Assembly (NCBI RefSeq): GCF_900312815.1
Contig: NZ_OMPE01000009.1
Coordinates: forward strand, 1,426,001 to 1,490,000
From: Aquimarina sp. AU474
Lineage (GTDB): Bacteria > Bacteroidota > Bacteroidia > Flavobacteriales > Flavobacteriaceae
Direction: 5' to 3'
Length of the DNA stretch: 64,000 nucleotides
A model generated the notes under the pieces. It did no database searches. It was not told the origin of the DNA and was given only the letters and a program-made list of their open reading frames with translations. Position numbers and translations under genes: made by a program. This document shows positions 35,054 to 44,433 of this stretch, one piece after another. Position 1 is the first letter of the stretch, and each line of letters starts with the position of its first letter.

Positions 35054-36436
35054 ATGAATACAGCTATGAATACTAAAGTTTTATTTGTTATAGCAACAGG
35101 ATTAGTTTTAGGTACTACAAAAGTAAGTGCCCAAGCTACTGATTGTGCTACTACAGCTTCTATTGCATATGAGCATGCTAAGGTGAAGAATTATGCATCT
35201 GCTGAAGAACCCCTTTGGAAAGTAAGAAAAGAGTGCCCAACATATAGTGTTGCTACATATCAGTTTGGAGAGAAATTACTGAAAGCCAAATTAAAGAAAG
35301 CAGCAGCAGGAGAAAAGAAGGCAATTGCCAGTGAGATTATAACGCTTAAGAAAGAACGTTATCAATATTTCCCAGCAAAAACTAAGTTAGGAGTTATGCA
35401 TTCTGATATCGGGCAATTAATGTTTGATAACAAAATGGGAACTAAAGATTCTCAATTTGCAGAATTTGATAAAGCATATAATGAAGATAAAGGTAATTTT
35501 AAAAGACCTAAAAAATTATATACGTATTTTTCTCTATTTGTAGATTTACATGATGAAGGTAAAAAAGAACTTCAAGGAGTTTTTGATCTTTATGATGATA
35601 TCACCGAGAAGATAGAAAATGAAGAAAGTAGATTGGCAAAGATTATTGCTGGATATACAGAAAAAGAAGAATCTGGTACTGCTTTATCGTCAAAAGAGAA
35701 GAAAAAACTTAAAAATGCAGGTATTAACCTTACAGCATTTAGTAAAGTAAAAGCAGGAATTAATCAAAAACTTGGAGAAAGAGCAGATTGTGCTAACCTT
35801 ATTCCATTATATAATGGTCAATTTGGAGCTAAAAAAGGTGATGTAAGCTGGTTAAAAGGAGCAGCAGGTAGAATGTCTGCCAAGGATTGTACAGATGATC
35901 CATTATTCTTTAAGTTGGTAGAAGCATTGCATAAAGCAGAACCATCTGCAAAATCAGCATACTATCTTGGGATATTAGCCTTAAAAGATAAAAAGACTAC
36001 AACTGGATTAAAATATTTTAACCAGTCTGCAGAGTTAGAAACTAAAGCTAATGATAAAGCTAAAGTATACTTTAGAATAGGTGAAGTTTTGAAAAGACAA
36101 GGAAATAAAGGAAGAGCAAGAGGATACTATAGAAAAGCGCTTAAGTATAAGCCATCTATGGGTACTGCATATCTTAGGATTGCTAGTATGATAGCAAGTA
36201 GTGCTAATGGTTGTGGAGATGATGTGTTTAGTAAGAGAGCTGTATATTGGTTGGCCGAAAACTATGCTAGAAAAGCAGGGAAAGTAGATCCAAGTTTGAG
36301 ATCTACAGCGACAAAAACTGCAGCTAACTATAAAGCAAAGGCTCCTTCAAAAACTGATATTTTCAATAATCCAGGAATTACTAAAGTTCAAATAGGATGT
36401 TGGATCGGAGAAACAGTTAGAGTTCCTAAGCTATAA
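35054..36436 (+). CDS. Periplasmic TPR protein
   Basis: 460 residues with a signal peptide (cut near KVSAQA). Lys-rich helical protein with TPR-like units, clearest at the C-terminus (AKVYFRIGEVLKRQGNKGRA, then YYRKALKYKPSMGTAYLRIA). Eight or so Cys residues are scattered through the mature part and could form disulfides. It lies between an OMP and lptC, with TAATG overlap to the latter. The role is probably in outer-membrane assembly, inferred from the conserved neighbourhood. Confidence 0.85.
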   Translation: MNTAMNTKVLFVIATGLVLGTTKVSAQATDCATTASIAYEHAKVKNYASAEEPLWKVRKECPTYSVATYQFGEKLLKAKLKKAAAGEKKAIASEIITLKKERYQYFPAKTKLGVMHSDIGQLMFDNKMGTKDSQFAEFDKAYNEDKGNFKRPKKLYTYFSLFVDLHDEGKKELQGVFDLYDDITEKIENEESRLAKIIAGYTEKEESGTALSSKEKKKLKNAGINLTAFSKVKAGINQKLGERADCANLIPLYNGQFGAKKGDVSWLKGAAGRMSAKDCTDDPLFFKLVEALHKAEPSAKSAYYLGILALKDKKTTTGLKYFNQSAELETKANDKAKVYFRIGEVLKRQGNKGRARGYYRKALKYKPSMGTAYLRIASMIASSANGCGDDVFSKRAVYWLAENYARKAGKVDPSLRSTATKTAANYKAKAPSKTDIFNNPGITKVQIGCWIGETVRVPKL

Positions 36437-36996
36437 TGCAGAAAAAAAAGTATTACATAATTATAAACTTTGTCACAGCGTTTGCTGTGACATTGTTTTT
36501 TTCATGTCAATCAAATATTGCAGAGAAAAGTAAAAATCATAAAACTCCAGGTACACCTCCAATTGCAGAAGCGTTTGATGTAAATCTTAAATATACCGAT
36601 TCAGGGAGGCTTACTGCAATACTAAAAACTTCGAAAGTCTTAGATTTTACTAATAAATCTTTTGGATATCATGAGTTTCCCGAAGGGATTGTGTTAGATG
36701 TTATAGATAAAGAAGGAAAAGTAAGCGTGATTACTTCAGATTATGCAATTTCTTATCAACAAACTGGCTTAATAGATATGCGAGGTAATGTAGATATAAA
36801 AACAGCAGATAGCACGCATTTACAAGCGCGCCAACTGTATTGGGATCAAAATATAAATTGGATCTTTACAGATCAACCCTATAAGAGTCTATTGCCCGAT
36901 GGTAATATCAATGAGGCTGATGGCTTTGATGCTAATCAGGATTTTACTATCTTGAATTCAAGAATAAACGATGGTATAATGTTTATCGAGGAGTGA
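36436..36996 (+). CDS. lptC: LPS export protein LptC (lipoprotein form)
   Basis: 186 residues. An N-terminal hydrophobic stretch ends LFFSCQSN (lipobox Cys24), unlike the transmembrane anchor of enteric LptC. The beta-jellyroll core shows EFPEGIVLDVIDKEGKVSVI, GLIDMRGNVDIKTAD and LYWDQNINWIFTDQP, typical of the LptC/OstA fold that passes LPS from LptB2FG to LptA. Its ATG overlaps the preceding stop. Confidence 0.88.
   Translation: MQKKKYYIIINFVTAFAVTLFFSCQSNIAEKSKNHKTPGTPPIAEAFDVNLKYTDSGRLTAILKTSKVLDFTNKSFGYHEFPEGIVLDVIDKEGKVSVITSDYAISYQQTGLIDMRGNVDIKTADSTHLQARQLYWDQNINWIFTDQPYKSLLPDGNINEADGFDANQDFTILNSRINDGIMFIEE
36471..36502 (+). terminator. Terminator-like hairpin inside the start of lptC
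   Basis: Perfect stem TGTCACAGC / GCTGTGACA with a GTTT loop, then TTGTTTTTTTC, within codons ~12-22 of lptC. Formally it has the shape of an intrinsic terminator and could attenuate transcription into lptC. It may be incidental. Confidence 0.4.
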
Positions 36997-37005
36997 TCTA
37001 ATATT

Positions 37006-37200
37006 ATGATGAAAGTATTTAAGTTTTTTGAATATGCCTATTTGGCTATAATGTGTTTTTTTGCATATCAAGCATATGTCGAATGGGGGCAAGAAGGAGG
37101 TAGAAGTTTTTTATACCTGTTTTTCGCGGTAGTAGCCGTTTTTATGTTTTTCTTTAAACGAAATTTTAGAAAACGATTTGATGCAAATAACAAAGACTAA
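37006..37200 (+). CDS. Small membrane protein, 64 residues
   Basis: Two hydrophobic helices (~8-24 and 34-51) joined by WGQEGGRSF and ending in a basic tail (FFKRNFRKRFDANNKD). It sits between lptC and the CNNM gene with gaps of 9 and 3 bp, so it is a real operon member. Function unknown. Confidence 0.82.
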   Translation: MMKVFKFFEYAYLAIMCFFAYQAYVEWGQEGGRSFLYLFFAVVAVFMFFFKRNFRKRFDANNKD

Positions 37201-37203
37201 TTC

Positions 37204-38472
37204 ATGGAATTACAGATCGTTGTTATTGTTCTTTCTCTAATATTATCGGCTTTTTTTTCTGGAATGGAAATAGCTTATGTTTCCTCTAATAAAATCCATA
37301 TTGAAATTGAAAAAAAGCAAGGTGGATTTATTTCAAATATTCTCATAAGATTAACGAAGAAACCTTCAAAATTTATTGCCACAATGTTGGTGGGTAATAA
37401 TATAGCATTGGTTGTTTATGGGCTGTATATGGGTAAGTTGCTAATGGGACTTATAGAAGGTTACTATCCAGGAATGGCTACTAGTATTAGTTTGTTAGTG
37501 CAAACATCTATTTCTACTCTAGTAATTTTAATGACTGCAGAGTTTTTGCCTAAAGTTTTTTTTCAGATCTATTCAAATAATCTGATAAAGGCATTTTCAT
37601 TTCCGGCGTATGTCTTTTACATTATATTCTCTCCGATTTCTTCCTTTGTAATATGGGTTTCTGATGTGGTTTTGAAAAAGTTTTTTAAAACCGATGGTGA
37701 CCAAGTTCAATTGGCGTTTAGTAAAACCGAACTTGGAGATTATATTACAGAACAGATGGAAACGGTTGAAGAACATGATGTGGTGGATAGTGAAATTCAG
37801 ATCTTTCAGAATGCCTTGGATTTTTCAGATGTAAAATCCAGAGAGGTTATGGTGCCAAGAACGGAAATCGTGGCTGTAGAAAAATCGCAATCAATAGAAG
37901 AGGTAAGTAAACTGTTTATAGATACAGGTCTGTCTAAAATCATTGTGTATAATGGCACCGTAGACGATATAATTGGATATGTTCATTCATTCGAGTTGTT
38001 TAAGAAACCTAAAACGTTAAGGTCTATTATACTTCCTGTTGTTTTTGTGCCAGAAACGATGTTTGTTAAAGATGTTCTTAACTTATTAACTAAAAAACAT
38101 AAGAGCATCGCTGTAGTTATTGACGAATATGGAGGAACCAGTGGTATTATCACTGTAGAAGATATCGTTGAAGAGTTGTTTGGAGAAATCGAAGACGAAC
38201 ACGACTCTTTAGCTCTTATCGAAGAGCAATTGGGAGAGGATCGATATAGATTCTCAGCCAGAATGGAAGTAGATTATATTAATGAGACGTATAAGTTGAA
38301 CTTACCCGAAGGTGAAAACTACGAAACTTTGGGGGGTATGATTGTAAATCATACCGAAGAAATACCACAGCAAGACGACGAGGTAGTTATAGATTCGTTT
38401 AAGATTAGTATTATAGAAACTTCTAATACTAAAATCGAAATTGTAGAACTTTTAGTAACAGAAGAAGATTAA
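37204..38472 (+). CDS. CNNM/CorC-type membrane protein with CBS domains
   Basis: 422 residues: DUF21 membrane domain (~1-200, opening LSAFFSGMEIAYVSSNKIHI), paired CBS domains (~205-330, REVMVPRTEIVAVEKSQSIE and FVKDVLNLLTKKHKSIAVVI), the DEYGGTSGIITVEDIVEELF motif, and a C-terminal CorC_HlyC domain (ETLGGMIVNH). The family is linked to magnesium or cobalt export; in Flavobacteriia related proteins include GldE. Ion specificity is not determined. Confidence 0.92.
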   Translation: MELQIVVIVLSLILSAFFSGMEIAYVSSNKIHIEIEKKQGGFISNILIRLTKKPSKFIATMLVGNNIALVVYGLYMGKLLMGLIEGYYPGMATSISLLVQTSISTLVILMTAEFLPKVFFQIYSNNLIKAFSFPAYVFYIIFSPISSFVIWVSDVVLKKFFKTDGDQVQLAFSKTELGDYITEQMETVEEHDVVDSEIQIFQNALDFSDVKSREVMVPRTEIVAVEKSQSIEEVSKLFIDTGLSKIIVYNGTVDDIIGYVHSFELFKKPKTLRSIILPVVFVPETMFVKDVLNLLTKKHKSIAVVIDEYGGTSGIITVEDIVEELFGEIEDEHDSLALIEEQLGEDRYRFSARMEVDYINETYKLNLPEGENYETLGGMIVNHTEEIPQQDDEVVIDSFKISIIETSNTKIEIVELLVTEED

Positions 38473-38486
38473 TTAATCTGCAGGTA

Positions 38487-39188
38487 ATGGGTGAAAAAAT
38501 ACTAGATAAAAAAAGTATAATCTTTATTATAATTTATGCTATCATTCTCTTATGTGATCTTATTTGTAGTAGTACCCCATCTTTTCTTGATTTAAGATTG
38601 TATACAAAACCTGCTATTATTAGTTCCTTAATTATATTTTTTTTAGGATATAAAAGAAAACTACCTGTAAGTGTTTTCTGGATGATGATTATGGCTTTGG
38701 TATTTTCTTTATTTGGAGATATCTTGTTGTTATTCACCAACAAATCTCAACTTTTTTTTATTATGGGATTGGTTATGTTTCTATTCGCTCATGTCATGTA
38801 TATCATTGTTTTTTTTAAGAATAGAGACAATCAAAATAAAGGGTGGTATTTCACAATATTTACAATTGCTTATGGTTTTGGGTTGTTTTACATATTATAT
38901 CCTGGATTAGGAGAGATGTTGATCCCTGTTATTGTTTATATGCTGATTATATTATTAATGTCTAATGCGTCCTTTATGAGATCAAAAAATGTCTCAAAAA
39001 TAAGTTATGTATTGGTTTTTATAGGTTCGCTTTTTTTTATGCTTTCAGATAGTTTGTTGGCAATTAATATGTTTTATAAAAAAATACCCCTTGCTCATAT
39101 ATGGGTAATGACCACCTATGCAACAGCTCAGCTATTAATAGTTTATGGGATTCTAACTCAAAAAGAACCTGTAATTCAAGAAAAATAG
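38487..39188 (+). CDS. YhhN-family membrane protein (lysoplasmalogenase-like)
   Basis: 233 residues with about eight membrane helices. Family landmarks: YTKPAIISSL, FSLFGDILLLF and GSLFFMLSDSLLAIN near the C-terminus. YhhN members include TMEM86-type lysoplasmalogenases that cut vinyl-ether lysolipids; the bacterial substrate is uncertain. 14 bp after the CNNM gene. Confidence 0.85.
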   Translation: MGEKILDKKSIIFIIIYAIILLCDLICSSTPSFLDLRLYTKPAIISSLIIFFLGYKRKLPVSVFWMMIMALVFSLFGDILLLFTNKSQLFFIMGLVMFLFAHVMYIIVFFKNRDNQNKGWYFTIFTIAYGFGLFYILYPGLGEMLIPVIVYMLIILLMSNASFMRSKNVSKISYVLVFIGSLFFMLSDSLLAINMFYKKIPLAHIWVMTTYATAQLLIVYGILTQKEPVIQEK

Positions 39189-39325
39189 TGCTCTAAAAAC
39201 AGCCCCGTACTATTGGAAAAACTGAAAGCATAAAGACTTCAAAAAGACTTTGATATTTTTAATTGGTATTATTACAATAAAATGGTATTTTCGCCCACTA
39301 TATTTTGAATAAATTATAACACATC

Positions 39326-41446
39326 ATGGCAGTTTTAAATAAAATCAGACAGCGCTCAGTTTTTTTAATTGTGATCATCGCATTAGCACTCTTTTCTTTC
39401 GTGCTTGCAGATTTGATTCGTAATGGAGGAGCTATTTCTCAGAAAGCTGAAAATACGATCGCTACGATAAATGGAAAAGATATTGATAGAACAGATTTTG
39501 CCAGAAAGGTTGAAGCCGCTTCTAGAAGTTTTGGAACAGGTGGATCTAGTATCCAAGCTGTAAATTATGTTTGGGATCAACAAATTAGAGAAACAGTATT
39601 CGAAGAGCAATTTGAAGAACTAGGAATCAAAGTAGGAAAAGATCAAGTAAATGAGTTATTAGGTGAGTCTTTGGCTAATAATCCAACTTTTCAGAATGAA
39701 GCGGGTGTTTTTGATAAGGCTAAAATGCAAGAATATGTGGCAAATGTAAAGGCTACATCTCCACAAGCATACCAACAATGGTTAGATTATGAGGCTTCTA
39801 TTAGTAAAGGAGCTAGAGAAGAAACATATCTTAATATGGTAAAAGCTGGTGTAGGTTCTACATTAAAAGAAGGAGAATTGGCTTATAAGATGGAGAATGA
39901 TAATGTTGATATAAAATATGTTCAACTCCCGTTTTCTAGTATTCAAGATGCTGATGTAAATGTTACTGATGCAGAGATACAGGAATATGTTAACAAGAAT
40001 GTAGAGAAATACAAAGCCGAGGCTTCTAGAAGTATTAAGTATGTTATTTTTAAAGAAGAAGCGAGTCAAGAGGATGAAAATGAAATAAAGAAAGATGTTG
40101 CCGCTTTGTTAAATGATAAAGTAGAATTTAATCAAAATACTAAAACTACAGATTCTATTGCTGGATTTACAAGTGTAGAAAATGTAGAAGAATTTATCAA
40201 TCAAAATTCTGTTTTAAAATATGATGATACCTTTAAGTATAAAAAACAACTTCCTGCTACAGTAGCAGATACGTTATATAACCTAGCTGTAGGACAAGTA
40301 TTTGGGCCGTATAAAGATGGAGAATACATGAAGATATCTAGAATAGTTGCTCAAAAGCAGATGCCTGATTCTGTTAAAGCAAGTCATATACTAGTAGCTT
40401 GGGAAGGTCTTCGTACTGCAGGTGATCTAAAACGTACTAAAGAAGAGGCAAAAACATTAGCAGATAGTATAGCCGCTGCGGTAAAAGGTAACAATGATAC
40501 ATTTACTGTACTGGCAGCAAAGTATTCTGCAGATAATTCTAATAAAGATAAAGGTGGTGATTTAGGATATTTTGTACCAGGTGCTATGGTTCCTGCATTT
40601 AATGAGTATTGTTTTGAAAATAAAACAGGAGATCAAGGAATAGTTGAAACACAATTTGGATATCACATCATTCGTTTGGATGATCAGAAAAATGAGCAAA
40701 AGACTGTAAAAGTAGCTACTGTTGCTCAAAAAATAGAGCCAAGTGAAAAAACGATCAACACTATTTTTACAGAAACAACAAAATTCCAGATTTCGGCTAG
40801 AGATAAGGATTTCGAAGAAGTTTCTAAGGAGAATGAGATGACCGTACGTCCTGTAAATAAAATTAAAGAATTAGACGAAAATATTCCTGGATTAGGAGCT
40901 AAAAGAACAATTGTACAATGGGCTTTTAATGAAGAGTCTAAAGTAGGAGATGTAAAACGTTTCGAAATTCCTGAAGGATATGCTGTAGTACAGTTAACAG
41001 CAAAAGCTGATGAAGGTACTATGATTGTTGCTGATGCTAGCCTAACGGTAAAACCTATATTGATAAAAGAAAAGAAAGCTGAAATGCTAAGATCTAAAAT
41101 CACTGGTAGTGATTTACAAGCTATAGCAAGTGCTCAAGGACAAACGGTGAAAACGGCTTCTGCATTAAATATGAAAACACCAACGATAAGTGGTGCAGGA
41201 ACAGAACCAAAAGTAGTGGGAACAGCTTTTGCAAAAGAAATAGGAGGTGTTTCTAGTCCAATTGTAGGAAATAATGGAGTATATGTTATTGAGGTTACTA
41301 AAAAGACCCCGGCAAGTGGATTAGATACATATATTAGCTATGCTTCACAAGCTTCAAAATCTCAGGTAGGGTTAGTAAATACGAAAGTATTTGAAGCACT
41401 TAAAGAAGCTGCAGAAATAGAAGATAAAAGATCTAAATTCTACTAA
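39326..41446 (+). CDS. ppiD: PpiD/SurA-type periplasmic peptidyl-prolyl isomerase
   Basis: 706 residues: N-terminal anchor (~14-30, LIVIIALALFSFVLADLI), a SurA_N-like helical chaperone region (~40-230), a parvulin domain (~350-456: KASHILVAW, KYSADNSNKDKGGDLGYFVP and VETQFGYHIIRLDD), then a second, degenerate PPIase-like region. It helps outer-membrane proteins fold after export. It ends the envelope gene block and has a 137-bp upstream gap, so possibly its own promoter. Confidence 0.93.
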   Translation: MAVLNKIRQRSVFLIVIIALALFSFVLADLIRNGGAISQKAENTIATINGKDIDRTDFARKVEAASRSFGTGGSSIQAVNYVWDQQIRETVFEEQFEELGIKVGKDQVNELLGESLANNPTFQNEAGVFDKAKMQEYVANVKATSPQAYQQWLDYEASISKGAREETYLNMVKAGVGSTLKEGELAYKMENDNVDIKYVQLPFSSIQDADVNVTDAEIQEYVNKNVEKYKAEASRSIKYVIFKEEASQEDENEIKKDVAALLNDKVEFNQNTKTTDSIAGFTSVENVEEFINQNSVLKYDDTFKYKKQLPATVADTLYNLAVGQVFGPYKDGEYMKISRIVAQKQMPDSVKASHILVAWEGLRTAGDLKRTKEEAKTLADSIAAAVKGNNDTFTVLAAKYSADNSNKDKGGDLGYFVPGAMVPAFNEYCFENKTGDQGIVETQFGYHIIRLDDQKNEQKTVKVATVAQKIEPSEKTINTIFTETTKFQISARDKDFEEVSKENEMTVRPVNKIKELDENIPGLGAKRTIVQWAFNEESKVGDVKRFEIPEGYAVVQLTAKADEGTMIVADASLTVKPILIKEKKAEMLRSKITGSDLQAIASAQGQTVKTASALNMKTPTISGAGTEPKVVGTAFAKEIGGVSSPIVGNNGVYVIEVTKKTPASGLDTYISYASQASKSQVGLVNTKVFEALKEAAEIEDKRSKFY

Positions 41447-41474
41447 TAATTAGTAGATCGTGATGAAATAAAAA

Positions 41475-41509
41475 AATCCTGAAGAAATTTCTTCAGGATT
41501 TTTTTTATT
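41475..41509. terminator. Bidirectional terminator between ppiD and galE
   Basis: Stem AATCCTGAAGAAA / TTTCTTCAGGATT with T-run on the plus side and A-run before it, serving both convergent genes. Confidence 0.88.
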
Positions 41510-41539
41510 TATAATAGAATCTATATCAGCGTAAAAGTA

Positions 41540-42556
41540 CTAACTTCTAACTTTCTGTTCCCATTTCCAGGCAGAACCTAAAGAGTCATCTAAACTGCTT
41601 TTTGCCTGCCATCCTAGTTCGTTATTTGCTTTAGTGGTATCAGCATAAGCAGCGGTAATATCACCTTCTCTTCTACCAACAATTTTGTAATTCAATTTTT
41701 GATTCGACATCTTTTCAAAAGATTGTATTACTTCTAATACTGTACTTCCGGTTCCGGTTCCTACATTAAAAACTTCATAATTCGAAACATTTTTATGTTC
41801 TAGTAAACGTTGTAAGGCAACAACATGAGCTTTTGCCAAATCTACAACGTGTATGTAATCTCTGATACACGTTCCGTCTGATGTTGGGTAATCATCGCCA
41901 AAAACGGATAATTGTTCTCTTAATCCAATAGCGGTTTGCGTGATATATGGTATCAGGTTTTGAGGAACGCCAATAGGTAATTCGCCTATCTCAGAAGAAG
42001 GATGAGCACCTATTGGGTTAAAATATCGTAATGAAATTGCATTTAAATCAGAAGTAACTTTACAAGTATCTCTAATAATTTCTTCTCCTATTTGTTTTGT
42101 GTTGCCATAAGGAGATTCTGCAGCCTTTACAGGGGCATTTTCAGTAATAGGAAGTTCATCAGCTTGGCCGTATACCGTGCATGATGAGCTGAAAATGAAA
42201 TGAGCAGATGATTTACTAGAGAGTTGTTGTAAAAGATACACTAAGGTCGAAAGATTATTTTCGTAATATAATAAAGGATTTTCTACACTTTCACCAACTG
42301 CTTTAGAGGCAGCAAAATGAATGACACCGCTAACATCGTTATGGCGATTAAAAAAATCTTGAACCTTATTTTTCTCTCTAAGATCGAATTGCTCAAAAAG
42401 TGGCTTTATGCCTGTTATTTTCGTAATCCTGTCCAAAACGTCTGCCGAAGAATTGGAACAGTTGTCTATAATGACTACCTCATAACCTTTGTTTTGTAAT
42501 TCTACCACGGTATGAGAACCTATAAAACCTAGTCCGCCTGTAACTAATATTTTCAT
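41540..42556 (-). CDS. galE: UDP-glucose 4-epimerase
   Basis: 338 residues, usual length. NAD-binding TGGLGFIGSHT (6-16), catalytic SSSCTVYG serine region and YGNTK (Tyr-x3-Lys), followed by LRYFNPIGAHPSSEIGE and GTCIRDYIHVVDLA. It interconverts UDP-galactose and UDP-glucose. It is the most distal gene of the alpha-galactoside locus, fitting metabolism of released galactose, though galK and galT are not in the window. Confidence 0.96.
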   Translation of the reverse strand: MKILVTGGLGFIGSHTVVELQNKGYEVVIIDNCSNSSADVLDRITKITGIKPLFEQFDLREKNKVQDFFNRHNDVSGVIHFAASKAVGESVENPLLYYENNLSTLVYLLQQLSSKSSAHFIFSSSCTVYGQADELPITENAPVKAAESPYGNTKQIGEEIIRDTCKVTSDLNAISLRYFNPIGAHPSSEIGELPIGVPQNLIPYITQTAIGLREQLSVFGDDYPTSDGTCIRDYIHVVDLAKAHVVALQRLLEHKNVSNYEVFNVGTGTGSTVLEVIQSFEKMSNQKLNYKIVGRREGDITAAYADTTKANNELGWQAKSSLDDSLGSAWKWEQKVRS

Positions 42557-42652
42557 TTTTTTATCTTCAAAAGTTGCTTATTGTAATACAATTGTAAAGT
42601 TAATAATACCAGTAACAATTAAGAACAGATAATGAATAAGTTTTTTTAACCT

Positions 42653-44299
42653 TTAGAAAATCAAGTAGGTACTGATTACTAATATGGTAATAATTGTCCC
42701 GGTTATCAATGCATATTTCCAAGGAGTAGTATCAATCTGTTTAGTAGTTACTGGTATGTAAATATTAGTTTTAGGTTTTAATTTACCAACGATCAACATG
42801 ATAACGACATTTATCACAAATAAAACCCCCATAATATGCAAGAAATGGGGGTACGCTCTTGTCTTTACTAAATTTAAAGCTTCAATATCCGTTATACCAC
42901 TTGCTTTTGCCTCTGCTAATGCGCTATTAGTAAAATATGGCCCTATAATCAATAGGCTTATAAGGTACATTAAAACTCCACCAACTAAGACAATTTTGGC
43001 GCCAAGGGCAGGGACTTTTTTGGTAGTAATACCTATAATTACAACTGCTAGAATAGGCACACTAAGACTTCCTAAAGCTTTTTGGATATAATCAAACAAT
43101 CCATCTGGAGCATATCTTATAAAAGGTGCAATTGTCATAGATATTAAGGCTAATCCTAGACCAAAATATTTTCCGGCAGTTACAGATTTGTGCTCTGAAG
43201 CGTTTTTATTAAAAAACTTTTTATATAAATCAAAACCAAAAAGAGTAGCGCTACTATTTAATAAACTATTGAACGAACTTAATACTGCGCCAAATAATAC
43301 TGCTGCAAAAAAACCTAAAAGCCCTGCAGGTAATACTTTACGAACTAACTCTGGATAAGCAGCATCGGCATCTTTTAAATTAGTACCAAAAATATGCCAA
43401 GCGATAATTCCTGGAAGCACTACAATTACCGGAATTAAAAACTTTACCAAAGCAGCTAATATCATCCCTTTTTGACCTTCTTTTAAGCTCTTAGCCCCAA
43501 AAACGCGTTGTAATATAGATTGATTTGTACCCCAATAATACATTTGAGCGATCATCATACCTGTAAAAATCGTACCAAAAGGAATAGATGAATCTTCTCC
43601 TCCAATAGCATTAAATTTATCTTGATTGGTACTCCATAGTTCACCTAATCCATCCATTACGTTACCATCACCAATAAGGGCTAGGCCAAAAAACGGAATC
43701 ATTAACCCGCCTATTAATAGGCCAATAGCATTTATTAAATCAGAAACGGCTACGGCTTTAAGTCCTCCAAAAATGGCATATATAATTCCTATAATCCCTA
43801 TACTCCATATAGATATCCAATACGTGGTTGTTTCAGAAGAACCTAAGAGTTTAGGCAATTCAAACATGGTAATGAAAGCCTTTGATCCTGCATATAAAAT
43901 CGTAGGAAGTAAAACAAATCCAAATGCGATCAGGAATAATACAGAAAGAATTGCTTTCGTATTTTCATCAAAACGTTTTTCTATAAATTCGGGAATTGTA
44001 GTAATGCCACCTTTCATATACCGAGGAAGTAGCCATATTGCTGTCCCTATCATTGCTATTGCCGCCAATGTCTCCCATGCCATGACAACTACTCCTTCAG
44101 AAAAAGATTGCCCATTAAGGCCTACAATTTGCTCTGCAGATAGATTGGTGAGTAATAAGGAACCTGCTATTGTGATAGCACCCAAACTACGTCCTCCTAA
44201 ATAATAACCATCTGCAGATTTTTCGTCAGTACCTTTAGTTTTCCACCAAGCGTATACCGCTACGGCTAATGTAAATGCAATAAATGAAAAAATTCCCAT
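42653..44299 (-). CDS. Sodium/solute symporter (SSS/SGLT family)
   Basis: 548 residues with about 13-14 membrane helices. The N-terminal GYYLGGRSLGAITIAGSLLL followed by TNLSAEQIVGLNGQ and the central YAIFGGLKAVAVSDLINAIG are typical SGLT sugar-symporter signatures. In this locus it most probably imports galactose or the alpha-galactoside across the inner membrane with sodium. It lies between the GH36 and galE genes. Confidence 0.9.
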   Translation of the reverse strand: MGIFSFIAFTLAVAVYAWWKTKGTDEKSADGYYLGGRSLGAITIAGSLLLTNLSAEQIVGLNGQSFSEGVVVMAWETLAAIAMIGTAIWLLPRYMKGGITTIPEFIEKRFDENTKAILSVLFLIAFGFVLLPTILYAGSKAFITMFELPKLLGSSETTTYWISIWSIGIIGIIYAIFGGLKAVAVSDLINAIGLLIGGLMIPFFGLALIGDGNVMDGLGELWSTNQDKFNAIGGEDSSIPFGTIFTGMMIAQMYYWGTNQSILQRVFGAKSLKEGQKGMILAALVKFLIPVIVVLPGIIAWHIFGTNLKDADAAYPELVRKVLPAGLLGFFAAVLFGAVLSSFNSLLNSSATLFGFDLYKKFFNKNASEHKSVTAGKYFGLGLALISMTIAPFIRYAPDGLFDYIQKALGSLSVPILAVVIIGITTKKVPALGAKIVLVGGVLMYLISLLIIGPYFTNSALAEAKASGITDIEALNLVKTRAYPHFLHIMGVLFVINVVIMLIVGKLKPKTNIYIPVTTKQIDTTPWKYALITGTIITILVISTYLIF

Positions 44300-44433
44300 G
44301 GATAATGTTTGTATTTAAAGTTAAGCCAAAATAGATTTTTGTGTACTATGTATTATTATAAATGCTCTATGCATTGTAAAATGATTGGTAATCGACTTTA
44401 TTCTATAAATATAGTTAATTCTAAGTGTTGGAT

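Noticed and set aside
43626..44204. 192-codon plus-strand ORF within the symporter gene
   Set aside because: Antisense shadow of a strongly supported SGLT protein.
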